64,000 nucleotides of DNA from Pedobacter nanyangensis (GTDB lineage Bacteria; Bacteroidota; Bacteroidia; Sphingobacteriales; Sphingobacteriaceae). The notes beneath the pieces are model-generated. The model was not told where the DNA came from and ran no database searches. It saw nothing but the letters and a program-made list of their open reading frames with translations. Location of the stretch: contig NZ_QMHO01000011.1 in the NCBI RefSeq assembly GCF_003313505.1, positions 99,177-163,176 of the forward strand, in the 5' to 3' direction. The translations under genes were made by a program, and so were the position numbers. Positions 53,396 through 61,202 of this stretch are shown here, one piece after another; position 1 is the first letter of the stretch; each line of letters begins with the position of its first letter.

Positions 53396-53932
53396 CTATA
53401 TCCCTTTAGCTTTCATAAAGCTGGCTTCCTCTGCCAGCACATATTTATCATCAATCGCGTAAGTATTCACCTTATTGAGGTGCATTTCATCAACTAAATC
53501 TACAAAGTTGCGGAAAACAGACGTGGCGGTAGGTTTGATGATCACATACATTTCCTTGTCTTTTGCTTCTTGGTGTGTGCTTGCTACAATTTGTCTATTT
53601 TCTAAAATTGCCTTTTGGATCTGAGCAACGTCGACAACATGCATCTGGCCATCGGTGGCTCTACCAAGATAGTAAACGGCTTTATTGTCTTTACCTAGCA
53701 AAATAGTTAGGGTTTTTGAAGCTGGCCAAGGCGCTAAGTGCTCGGGATGCGTTACTGGTACTGGCTTAGCAATGTCCATTACATTCATTTTACTTAAGGA
53801 GGTCGTGAGCATAAAAAAGGTGATAAGCAGAAATGCCAAATCAACCATTGCGGTTAAGTCTACCTCTGGAATCGGTCTGCGAGTGCTTCCTTTTACGGCC
53901 TTGCCGCTTTGAGGAACGTTAAGTGTTGCCAT
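53396..53932 (-). CDS. orphan ExbD/TolR family protein
   Basis: 178 residues from ATG 53932 (MATLNVPQSGK); an ATG at 53977 would add 15 residues with no family support. The helix VDLTAMVDLAFLLITFFMLT is identical over this stretch to the first ExbD of the Ton operon, and the periplasmic part (MYVIIKPTATSVFRNFVDLV) is similar. No ExbB or TonB is next to it, so it probably joins the complex made from the operon at 45.5-48.5 kb or replaces one ExbD under other conditions. Confidence 0.85.
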   Translation of the reverse strand: MATLNVPQSGKAVKGSTRRPIPEVDLTAMVDLAFLLITFFMLTTSLSKMNVMDIAKPVPVTHPEHLAPWPASKTLTILLGKDNKAVYYLGRATDGQMHVVDVAQIQKAILENRQIVASTHQEAKDKEMYVIIKPTATSVFRNFVDLVDEMHLNKVNTYAIDDKYVLAEEASFMKAKGI

Positions 53933-53980
53933 CTTTGTTCGGTTTTTAGGATGATGACCATTTTGCTTTATTTGCATAAA

Positions 53981-54010
53981 AAAGGGCGATTAAAATTTAA
54001 TCACCCTTTT
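53981..54010 (-). terminator. terminator of the superoxide dismutase gene
   Basis: Stem AAAAGGG.GATTAAA with its complement around a one-base centre, one mismatch, then T residues on the minus strand. Starts two bases after the stop codon. Confidence 0.75.
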
Positions 54011-54012
54011 AA

Positions 54013-54540
54013 TTACTTAACGGCAGCTATCACCCCACACCCTATCCTCGGGCCAGAGTTTCCCGTAGGCTGTGTCTGGTAGTCATCGGTCCCGCCATGA
54101 ACAATAATTCCTCTTCCGATAATATTTTTCGCATCACCATCTGCGATACTCCATCTGGTGGTGCTCAACGAAATTTTAGCATGGCCTTTACCATCAAGCG
54201 CAATGTTGCCGATGTCTCCGGAATGGAATGAATCAGAATCCCACTTGCCATGTGGTTCGTTGGTTGGGTTCCAGTGACCATGTGTATTTTCGCCCATATT
54301 GCCGCAATCTCCGTGCTCATGAAAATGCACCGCCACGGTACTATCTGCTCTTTCGGGCATGTTTATTTCCAAATCCATCCTGATCTTGCCATTGTCCATT
54401 TGATAAAACTTGGCAGTACCTATAGCCTGGTTATTAGCGGTTGAATTTAAATTGGCCGAAGCCACCTCTCTTTCCTTATTTGCACACCCCATAAATGTGG
54501 TACAAACAGCAAGAGCAAAGCATAAAAAATAATGTTTCAT
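54013..54540 (-). CDS. Cu/Zn superoxide dismutase family lipoprotein
   Basis: 175 residues. A lipobox-like FMGC (Cys19) anchors it to the envelope. Metal ligands are in VAVHFHEHGDCG, GHWNPTNEPHG, DSFHSGDIGN and IIVHGGTDDY; the disulfide Cys pair is in GDCG and GPRIGCGV. It turns superoxide to peroxide in the periplasm. All usual residues are present, so it should be active. Confidence 0.9.
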   Translation of the reverse strand: MKHYFLCFALAVCTTFMGCANKEREVASANLNSTANNQAIGTAKFYQMDNGKIRMDLEINMPERADSTVAVHFHEHGDCGNMGENTHGHWNPTNEPHGKWDSDSFHSGDIGNIALDGKGHAKISLSTTRWSIADGDAKNIIGRGIIVHGGTDDYQTQPTGNSGPRIGCGVIAAVK

Positions 54541-54713
54541 AATATTGGTTTAAGTTGTTACTAATTAGTTTACCTCATGGTTTAAGGACTTAAAACACTT
54601 TAGCACAACAACCGCCAGCACTTTTGGTTTGTATAGGTGTGGTTTTACTGCAAATAAAAAGCAAAACTATTCCAAACTTGGGATGTTTTTAAGGTAGATC
54701 AATTTTAAAAGTT

Positions 54714-55061
54714 ATGGAACAGCCAATAGAGATGAATACCCTTAGCCAAATCCTTGAAAAACTAAGGAAAAAGGGCATAGACAACGAACTTAAAATGACC
54801 GACCACGGTAAGATGCAATCAAAAGCGCTCAACAAAATATATACGCCAGATGATCTCACCATTGTGAAAACCTATAGGTTTGAAGGGATGTCGGACCCTG
54901 CAGATAATTCGGTACTGTATATGATTGAGGATAGCGACAAGAACATGGGCTACATTTTAGATGCCTACGGGGCCTATTCTGATAATGATGGCGCTGCCTT
55001 TGCAGACTTCCTCAAGCGCATTAATACTGCCGACCGAGACGAACAAGAGCTTTTTCATTAG
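54714..55061 (+). CDS. conserved small protein of unknown function
   Basis: 115 residues, cytoplasmic, no membrane segment. IVKTYRFEGMSDPADNSVLY and ILDAYGAYSDNDGA are the conserved-looking parts. I recall close relatives in Bacteroidota that carry the name phosphoribosylpyrophosphate synthetase by transfer error; the length and motifs do not fit that enzyme. Start could also be the ATG at 54732. No functional clue from the neighbours. Confidence 0.65.
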   Translation: MEQPIEMNTLSQILEKLRKKGIDNELKMTDHGKMQSKALNKIYTPDDLTIVKTYRFEGMSDPADNSVLYMIEDSDKNMGYILDAYGAYSDNDGAAFADFLKRINTADRDEQELFH

Positions 55062-55093
55062 AAAAAGCTCTTTTAGTATCTGCAAAACCTTTA

Positions 55094-55109
55094 CGCAAAC
55101 GCTTGATAT
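55094..55109 (+). promoter_or_regulatory. LacI-type operator at the regulator promoter
   Basis: CGCAAACGCTTGATAT: 15 of 16 bases match the site at 57692-57707. The CAAACG.TTG core with central CG is the LacI-family style. It overlaps the -33 TTG of the regulator's promoter, which would allow self-repression. Confidence 0.6.
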
Positions 55110-55136
55110 TAATTATACTGGAAAAACATATATTTG
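55103..55136 (+). promoter_or_regulatory. promoter of the LacI family regulator gene
   Basis: TTG at 55103-55105, 23 bases, TATATTTG at 55129-55136 (fits TAnnTTTG). Start codon is 21 bases downstream of the -7 element. Confidence 0.55.
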
Positions 55137-55157
55137 CGTTAAAGCGTGCAATCATCA

Positions 55158-56180
55158 ATGAAGAAACCAGTAACTATTAAAGAAATTGCGAAAAAGCTAG
55201 ACTTATCGTTCTCCACGGTTTCAAGGGCATTGCATGCGCACCCCAGCATTAGCTTGGCTACACAGCAGCGAGTAAAGCAAATGGCTACCGAAATGGGCTA
55301 TGAACCCAATCAAACCGCTATTTTCTTCCAAAAAGGCAAAACTTTTACCATTGGTGTTATTTTACCGGAACTGGCGGAAGCGTTCTTTGCAGTAGCAATG
55401 AGTGCTATCGAAGACATTGCCTACAAGCGGAACTATACCATTTTGTTGGCACAATCGCACGATGATGAAGAACGGGAAAAGCTTTTGGTGGAAAAACTAA
55501 AAACGCACCGCATTGATGGGCTTTTGGTTTCTGTAGCCAAAAATACGTCCAATTTCGAGCACTTTGAGCAATTGAAGAAATCTCGTATCCCAACGGTTTT
55601 CTTTGACCGCATACCGCCACTCAAAAACATCCACTATGTGGCCTGTAACATAGAAAATGGCAGTATTGAAGCAGTTAACTTTTTACTGAAACGTGGCCAT
55701 CGGAATATCGGCCTGATTAATGGGCCCACTTCTCTGCTGGCCAGTGGACAGCGAAAAGAAGGTTACATTAAAGCTTTACAGAAAAACAGGCTGAAGTTTG
55801 ATCCAAGCCTGGTGATTAATTGCGATTTGACCGAAGAAGGTACTATTTGGGCCATGGAAACCTTGCTTAACCATAAACGCAAGCCTACCGCCATTGTTAC
55901 CTTTAATGATTATGTTTCGGCCTTTGCCGTTAAACATGCGCTCCAAAAAGGAGTAAAGGTAAATGAGGATATTGAATTGGTAAGTTTTGCCAATGCACCC
56001 ATTACCGATTATATGGCCTATCCGCCGTTGGCTTCGATAGAGCAGTTTCCGGCGATACAGGGCCAGAAAGCTATTGATACCTTGCTTGACCTTATTGCCA
56101 ATAAAGACGGGGAAGAGGAACAGGCCTTTTATAAAACAGTGATCGAAGCTGAACTTATTGAGCGTACAAAAGGAAACTAA
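55158..56180 (+). CDS. LacI family transcriptional regulator
   Basis: 340 residues from the ATG at 55158 (MKKPVTIKEIAKKLDLS), which places the helix-turn-helix at the N-terminus; an ATG at 55146 would only add four residues. IKEIAKKLDLSFSTVSRALHAHP is the DNA-binding part (helix pair then hinge). A sugar-binding periplasmic-protein-like domain follows (FTIGVILPELAEAFFAVAM, NRLKFDPSLV, IVTFNDYVSAFAVKHAL). The effector is unknown; the convergent gene next door is GH109-like, so a sugar is plausible. An operator-like site is in its own promoter. Confidence 0.9.
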   Translation: MKKPVTIKEIAKKLDLSFSTVSRALHAHPSISLATQQRVKQMATEMGYEPNQTAIFFQKGKTFTIGVILPELAEAFFAVAMSAIEDIAYKRNYTILLAQSHDDEEREKLLVEKLKTHRIDGLLVSVAKNTSNFEHFEQLKKSRIPTVFFDRIPPLKNIHYVACNIENGSIEAVNFLLKRGHRNIGLINGPTSLLASGQRKEGYIKALQKNRLKFDPSLVINCDLTEEGTIWAMETLLNHKRKPTAIVTFNDYVSAFAVKHALQKGVKVNEDIELVSFANAPITDYMAYPPLASIEQFPAIQGQKAIDTLLDLIANKDGEEEQAFYKTVIEAELIERTKGN

Positions 56181-56232
56181 CTTTGACAATCTTTACGGTT
56201 AAGCTTAGGTTGCCAAAGTTAGTCCGGTATTT

Positions 56233-57579
56233 TTAATAGCCACTGTCATCTAATGCAAAAGTATTTTTGCGGCTAGCCCATTTCCCTTTGGTGAAATCAG
56301 GGAAAGCTTGTGGCTTATTCCCTTCTTTGAGGGACTTGGTTGAAAGTGGTGTAATTACACTCATGGTTACCGAGTCGTAAACATCAATAGGTGTTTGTTT
56401 CTTTTCTTTTACGGCAATAACGAAGGCGTTAAACACAAACCAGTCCATGCCCCCATGGCCAGCCCCCATGGCTTTGTCTTCGTATTTTTTCCAAAGTGGA
56501 TGGTCATATTTTTTAAACCATTCTTCGGCTTTGTCCCAACTGTGTGGCCTTGAGACACCTTCGATATGTACAGATTTATTCACATCCATCCACAGGCCGT
56601 TGGTTCCCTGAATGCGGAACCCCAAAGAATAAGGCCTTGGCAAATGCGTATCATGGGTAAGCATTACGGTTTCGCCATTAGCACAGTTTAGTAGGGTGGT
56701 GGTTACATCGCCGTTTTTATATTTGATTTTGGCATTTGGATGTCCTGGTGATTTTTTCTCTACGTAATCTGCCAAACCTAAAGCTTTTGAACTGAAAGAA
56801 ACCAAATTGGTAAAACGGTTGCCACGGTTGATATCGATGCACTGCATGATAGGCCCTACCCCATGAGTTGGATACAAATCGCCATCCACATCAATGTTAA
56901 ACTGGGTGCGCCACTGGGCTTCGCTTAGCGCATTGGGGCCAAACTCCACACCTCCACCATAGTATTGCTTTCCATTGTTAAACAGTACTTCTCTTAGATC
57001 ATGCTGGTAGCCTCCTTCCAAATGCACCAGTTCGCCAAATACTTTGTTTCTTACCATATTCAAGGCTGCCAAAACATCCCTGCGGTAACATACGTTTTCC
57101 AAGGTCATGTAGGGCATTCCGGTTTTTTCAGAGGTTTTCACGATATCCCAATGTTCGTCAACAGTTAATCCGGCAATTACTTCACAGCCTACATACTTAC
57201 CGGCGTTCATGGCATAAACGGCCTGTGCATGGTGGAACTGCCAAGGCGTAGAAATAATGATCGCATCAATATCTTTTCGGTCGGCCAGTGCCTTGTAGGC
57301 ATCCAAACCGCCTGTATATTCTTTTGCTGCTGCTCTACCGGCTTTGGCAATAGCGGCCCTACAAATCTTCAGGGAGCTTTCCTGGGTATCACAAATGGCC
57401 ACAATTTCTACATCGTCCCGCAACAATCCTTCCTTGATATGGTTCATGCCGCGGGCACCCACGCCGATATAGCCCAAACGTACTTTCCCGGTATCTTTTG
57501 CAAATAAAGAACCTGTAGGCAATATGGTCATTCCTGCAGTAGCCAAAGCGCCGTTTTTGATAAAATCTCTTCTTTCCAT
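56233..57579 (-). CDS. Gfo/Idh/MocA oxidoreductase, GH109-like
   Basis: 448 residues. A twin-arginine-type leader (MERRDFIKNGALATAG) suggests Tat export. The Rossmann motif is LGYIGVGARGMNHI (near residue 33). LENVCYRRDVLAALNMVR, LYPTHGVGPIMQCIDINRG and GAGHGGMDWFVFNAF strongly recall GH109 enzymes, which cleave alpha-N-acetylgalactosamine by an NAD-dependent route. Plain oxidoreductase is the alternative. A LacI-type operator lies upstream at 57692-57707, and the regulator gene is the convergent neighbour, 53 bases away. Confidence 0.82.
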   Translation of the reverse strand: MERRDFIKNGALATAGMTILPTGSLFAKDTGKVRLGYIGVGARGMNHIKEGLLRDDVEIVAICDTQESSLKICRAAIAKAGRAAAKEYTGGLDAYKALADRKDIDAIIISTPWQFHHAQAVYAMNAGKYVGCEVIAGLTVDEHWDIVKTSEKTGMPYMTLENVCYRRDVLAALNMVRNKVFGELVHLEGGYQHDLREVLFNNGKQYYGGGVEFGPNALSEAQWRTQFNIDVDGDLYPTHGVGPIMQCIDINRGNRFTNLVSFSSKALGLADYVEKKSPGHPNAKIKYKNGDVTTTLLNCANGETVMLTHDTHLPRPYSLGFRIQGTNGLWMDVNKSVHIEGVSRPHSWDKAEEWFKKYDHPLWKKYEDKAMGAGHGGMDWFVFNAFVIAVKEKKQTPIDVYDSVTMSVITPLSTKSLKEGNKPQAFPDFTKGKWASRKNTFALDDSGY

Positions 57580-57691
57580 TTAAATCGGTTTATTTGTATT
57601 GGTTGTATTAGGTTAATATACTTGGTGAAATTTAGGCTCAAGGTAGGAAAAAACTGAGGCTAATTAGAAATATTGACAACCATGAATGATG

Positions 57692-57707
57692 CGCAAACGT
57701 TTGATAT
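57692..57707 (+). promoter_or_regulatory. LacI-type operator between the GH109-like gene and a small gene
   Basis: CGCAAACGTTTGATAT, containing the perfect palindrome CAAACGTTTG with central CG. It lies 113 bases before the leftward oxidoreductase start and 25 before the rightward small gene, so it could govern either or both. Confidence 0.65.
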
Positions 57708-57731
57708 GATATCTCTTGTTTTATATTTTAA

Positions 57732-58142
57732 ATGAATAGTACCCTTAAAACATATTTTATTAAATCTTTGACACTTGAAGTAAGCTTTAGGCCAAAAGTG
57801 GTAAGTTTGGATTTTAGGCCTTACAAGCAGAAACAGACCCTTAACCTGCTGTACAAACATTGCGAAATTTTAGTAGATGACATCAAACGAGACTACCAGG
57901 CACACTATGGCCGTGCGCTTAACATCAATAGGGCTTCGTTAGTGGCCGAAATTTGGGGACATTTAATTGCCTACCGGATCTCCTTGGGCATTCAAAAGCA
58001 TTTTAGGGTTTGGCCAATAACAAAACTGGCTAGGTTTGCTGCCTTTAGAAGTGCTGTAATTGACTGCGGAGAAGCCAAAGTAGATACCAACCGCTGGTTT
58101 TGGGACCTTACAGCAGGTATTTTTTTCCGCAAATACAGATAG
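57732..58142 (+). CDS. hypothetical protein, 136 residues
   Basis: Basic, no membrane segment, no family recognised. The only distinctive parts are KQKQTLNLLYKHCEIL, ASLVAEIWGHLIAYRI and a tryptophan-rich end (NRWFWDLTAG). It starts 25 bases after the LacI-type operator; a TATATTTT at 57722-57729 resembles a -7 element but leaves almost no leader. It could belong to the same regulon as the GH109-like gene. Confidence 0.55.
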   Translation: MNSTLKTYFIKSLTLEVSFRPKVVSLDFRPYKQKQTLNLLYKHCEILVDDIKRDYQAHYGRALNINRASLVAEIWGHLIAYRISLGIQKHFRVWPITKLARFAAFRSAVIDCGEAKVDTNRWFWDLTAGIFFRKYR

Positions 58143-58172
58143 CTTCACTTACCTCGCCAGGCAACCCAATTG

Positions 58173-58214
58173 AATTGAACTTTTCAACAAAACAAAATTG
58201 AACTTTTTAACAAA
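58173..58214. promoter_or_regulatory. two tandem 19-bp operator-like repeats
   Basis: AATTGAACTTTTCAACAAA at 58173-58191 and the same with T for C at 58196-58214, offset by 23 bases. Each holds the near-palindrome TTGAA-ctt-TTCAA. They stand 74 bases before the SDR-MBL-AraC operon, whose own AraC regulator may bind them (inference). Confidence 0.6.
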
Positions 58215-58287
58215 GCGTTATTTGTTTTTTATGCTGACTTTTGTATCGTAAATTTATCATAGAGAGAAATAAACAATTCATAACGCA

Positions 58288-58959
58288 TTGAATAACACTG
58301 CTAAAAAAGTTATCCTTACTGGTGCTACCGGATTGGTGGGAGAAGGTGTTTTGTTGGAATGCCTCACCAGGCCCCAAATTGCCGAAGTATTGGTAGTTGG
58401 CCGGAAAGCCTGCGGCAAAACCCATCCCAAGCTTAAAGAGCTATTGGTACCCAACTTTTTTGGGCTTAACGAGATAAAAAGCCAGTTAAAAGGCTACGAT
58501 GCCTGTTTTTATTGTGCAGGAATCAGTTCTGCCGGAATGCACGAACAGGATTATCGCTACATCACTTACGATACAACTTTGGCTTTTGCCGATACTTTGC
58601 TTGAAATTAATCCAAACCTGGCTTTCTGCTTCATTTCTGGCAGTCATACCGATAGCACAGAGCGAGGTAGAATCATGTGGGCAAGGGTAAAAGGAAAAAC
58701 CGAAAACGCCCTTGCTGAAATGGATTTCAAAACATTATATCATTTCAGGCCGGGATTTATGAAACCCACCAAAGGCCAACAAAACGTTAAAGGCTATTAC
58801 AAGGTTATTGGAAAAATGTATGGGCTTTTTAAATGGTTGTTGCCCAACAACGTAAGCACGATGCAAGAGGTTGGCCAAGCAATGATCAATAGCATTGCCA
58901 TAGGATATCCAAAACAGATTTTAGAAGTTTCGGATATAAAACAGTTAGCCAAACATTAG
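58288..58959 (+). CDS. NAD(P)-binding Rossmann protein, atypical SDR
   Basis: 223 residues from a TTG start; no ATG fits. VILTGATGLVGEGVLLEC is the dinucleotide-binding loop (near residue 9). CFYCAGISSAG is the strand-4 NAG-like segment, and FCFISGSHTDS the catalytic-strand region. WARVKGKTE stands where YxxxK is in classical SDRs, with Trp for Tyr, so catalysis is doubtful or different. First gene of a three-gene operon; gap to the next gene 13 bases. Confidence 0.8.
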   Translation: MNNTAKKVILTGATGLVGEGVLLECLTRPQIAEVLVVGRKACGKTHPKLKELLVPNFFGLNEIKSQLKGYDACFYCAGISSAGMHEQDYRYITYDTTLAFADTLLEINPNLAFCFISGSHTDSTERGRIMWARVKGKTENALAEMDFKTLYHFRPGFMKPTKGQQNVKGYYKVIGKMYGLFKWLLPNNVSTMQEVGQAMINSIAIGYPKQILEVSDIKQLAKH

Positions 58960-58972
58960 CGCTCAGGTATCC

Positions 58973-60100
58973 ATGAAAAAAACACTTAAAATATTTAAAT
59001 ACACTATGATCGTATTGTTAAGCTTGGCCTTGCTATTGGCCATTAGCACCTATTTTTATATGCGCTCGCCCAAATTTGGCAAGGCACCCAGCGGTAAACG
59101 TTTAGAGCGTATGCTGCAATCTCCCAACTATAAGGACGGCAAATTCCAAAATTTGCACCACACTCCCAGCTTAACGGAGGGCTATTCGATGTTGGGCGTG
59201 ATGTTCGATATGTTATTCAAAAACCACCCTCGCCGCAAGCCCGTGGATCGTTTGCCTTCGGTAAAAACGGATTTGCAAAACTTGCCCGCCAATGAAAATG
59301 TGTTGGTATGGTTTGGCCATTCTTCTTATTTTATGCAAGTGAATGGCAAGCGTTTCTTGGTAGACCCCGTATTCAGCGGAAATGCTTCGCCCCTGCCGGG
59401 CACTACCAGATCATTTAAAGGTACAGAAATTTACAGTACAGATGATTTGCCCAACATCGACTACTTGGTAATCAGTCACGATCATTACGATCATTTGGAT
59501 TATGAAACCATTATCGCCCTAAAATCAAAAGTGAATACCGTAATTTGCGGACTTGGCGTGGGCGAACACTTTGAATACTGGGGCTATTCTCCTGCCCAGC
59601 TTATGGAAAGGGATTGGTACGAAGAAATTAACCTAGGCGACGGATTCAAGCTTCATACGGTGCCTGGGCGACATTTCTCTGGCCGTGGTTTTACACGCAA
59701 CAACACGCTTTGGACTTCCTATATTTTAGAAACGCCAAAAGCTAAGATTTTTATTGGCGGCGATAGTGGTTACGATACGCACTTTAAACAAATTGGAGAG
59801 AAGTTTGGCCCTATGGATCTCGCCATTTTAGAGAACGGCCAATACAATGTAGCCTGGCAGGCCATCCACACTTTACCACACGAGACTTTACAAGCGGCCA
59901 AAGATTTAAAGGCAAAGCGATTGTTTCCAGTGCACTCTTCTAAGTTCACCTTGGCCATGCACCAATGGGACGAGCCACTCAACGATATTAGCCGATTAGC
60001 GGAAGGGAAACTGCCTTTGGTAACGCCTATGATTGGAGAAAAAGTTGAGCTTGACAATAATACGCAAGCATTTAAACAATGGTGGAAAGGAGTTAAATAA
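58973..60100 (+). CDS. membrane-anchored MBL-fold metallohydrolase
   Basis: 375 residues. An N-terminal helix (MIVLLSLALLLAIST) anchors it. The zinc site is complete: SHDHYDHLD, PGRHFSGRG, FIGGDSGYD and LFPVHSSKF. The closest known groups are UlaG-like lactonases and NAPE-PLD-like phosphodiesterases, also called MBL fold metallo-hydrolases with an N-terminal anchor. Substrate is not determinable. Stop overlaps the AraC gene start by one base. Confidence 0.88.
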   Translation: MKKTLKIFKYTMIVLLSLALLLAISTYFYMRSPKFGKAPSGKRLERMLQSPNYKDGKFQNLHHTPSLTEGYSMLGVMFDMLFKNHPRRKPVDRLPSVKTDLQNLPANENVLVWFGHSSYFMQVNGKRFLVDPVFSGNASPLPGTTRSFKGTEIYSTDDLPNIDYLVISHDHYDHLDYETIIALKSKVNTVICGLGVGEHFEYWGYSPAQLMERDWYEEINLGDGFKLHTVPGRHFSGRGFTRNNTLWTSYILETPKAKIFIGGDSGYDTHFKQIGEKFGPMDLAILENGQYNVAWQAIHTLPHETLQAAKDLKAKRLFPVHSSKFTLAMHQWDEPLNDISRLAEGKLPLVTPMIGEKVELDNNTQAFKQWWKGVK

Positions 60101-60888
60101 TGGCTACTGCAGAAATTACCTCTTGTTACATAGGTCCCGAAATTTCGCCAGAGCAATTTATTCCGGAGCATATCTTTATGTTTTTGGCCAAAGGCAATGC
60201 CACCGGTTATGATGGCGATAAAAAATACACCATTAAAAGCGGGGAGTATTGTTTGATTAGAAAGAACTATCTGGCCCGCTATACCAAAACGGAAGATAAC
60301 GGAGCTTTTGAAAAGGTTGTGGTAGTGTTTGACGAAGCTTTCCTGAAACAGTTCCAGCAAAAACATGGCGTTAGGAAAACGGGAACGGTAGCCAAAGGTG
60401 CTTTTTATGAACTCCAGAAAACACCTTTAGTCCCTCATTTTGTAAGTTCGCTCATGCCCTACTATCAAGATGGGCATCAAATAGAGGGTGCTTTTGATAT
60501 GGTAAAACGAGAGGAGCTCCTGCTTGTTTTACTACAAACCAATCCTGATTTGGCCAATGTACTATTTGATTTTGGTATTCCGGCTAAAATAGATCTGGAA
60601 GCTTTTATGAACAAAAACTATAAGTTTAACGTTGGGATTGAGCGTTTTGCTTACCTCACAGGGCGTAGCTTGTCATCTTTCAAGAGAGATTTCCTGAAGA
60701 TATTTGCTGAAACGCCTAGCCGATGGCTCATCCAAAAACGGTTAAAGGAGGCGCATTTCCTCATCAGCAAGAAACAGCAAAAGCCTTCGGATATTTACTT
60801 GGATTTGGGCTTCGAGGATTTGTCGCATTTTTCCTTTGCTTTTAAGAAGCTGTTTGGCTATGCACCCACCAAATTGGCAGAGAGCTAA
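60100..60888 (+). CDS. AraC family transcriptional regulator
   Basis: 262 residues. An N-terminal cupin-like effector domain leads into two C-terminal helix-turn-helix units (FAYLTGRSLSSFKRDFLKIF and IYLDLGFEDLSHFSFAFKKL, with the family phrase GFEDLSHFSFAFKKLFGYAP). Third gene of the operon, coupled to the MBL gene by TAATG. It may act on the tandem repeats upstream of the operon. Confidence 0.9.
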   Translation: MATAEITSCYIGPEISPEQFIPEHIFMFLAKGNATGYDGDKKYTIKSGEYCLIRKNYLARYTKTEDNGAFEKVVVVFDEAFLKQFQQKHGVRKTGTVAKGAFYELQKTPLVPHFVSSLMPYYQDGHQIEGAFDMVKREELLLVLLQTNPDLANVLFDFGIPAKIDLEAFMNKNYKFNVGIERFAYLTGRSLSSFKRDFLKIFAETPSRWLIQKRLKEAHFLISKKQQKPSDIYLDLGFEDLSHFSFAFKKLFGYAPTKLAES

Positions 60889-61202
60889 TTGTTCACATCT
60901 GCTTAGCAGTTCCAGCAAAGATGCATGGTTTATGGTGTCACTACTTCGTGGTTGTGCGCCAATCCAATATCCTTTAATAATGGCTGTCCTTCTGACCTAA
61001 CCTTCCAAATCCATCAGCAAAAAGCATAATATCCAGGTAGCCCAGCCAACAACCATATTCATCCGAAGCACCAACAAGTGAAACCACGAAATGGTGATAT
61101 TATGATAGCAAATGCAGGAACAATGCGATGGCCCCTGAAAGGGTGACACAAAGCAGAAGACCCCAACAAAAAGAGACGAACAAGCGACAAGAAAAGCACT
61201 AG
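60889..61202. other. 314-base gap after the AraC gene
   Basis: Between convergent genes. No terminator with a clear stem and T run, no RNA gene and no supported reading frame; an 85-residue frame on the minus strand here has no family support. Confidence 0.4.

Noticed and set aside
54714..55061. Phosphoribosylpyrophosphate synthetase
   Set aside because: The name is attached to similar small proteins, but the length and lack of a PRPP-binding motif rule it out.
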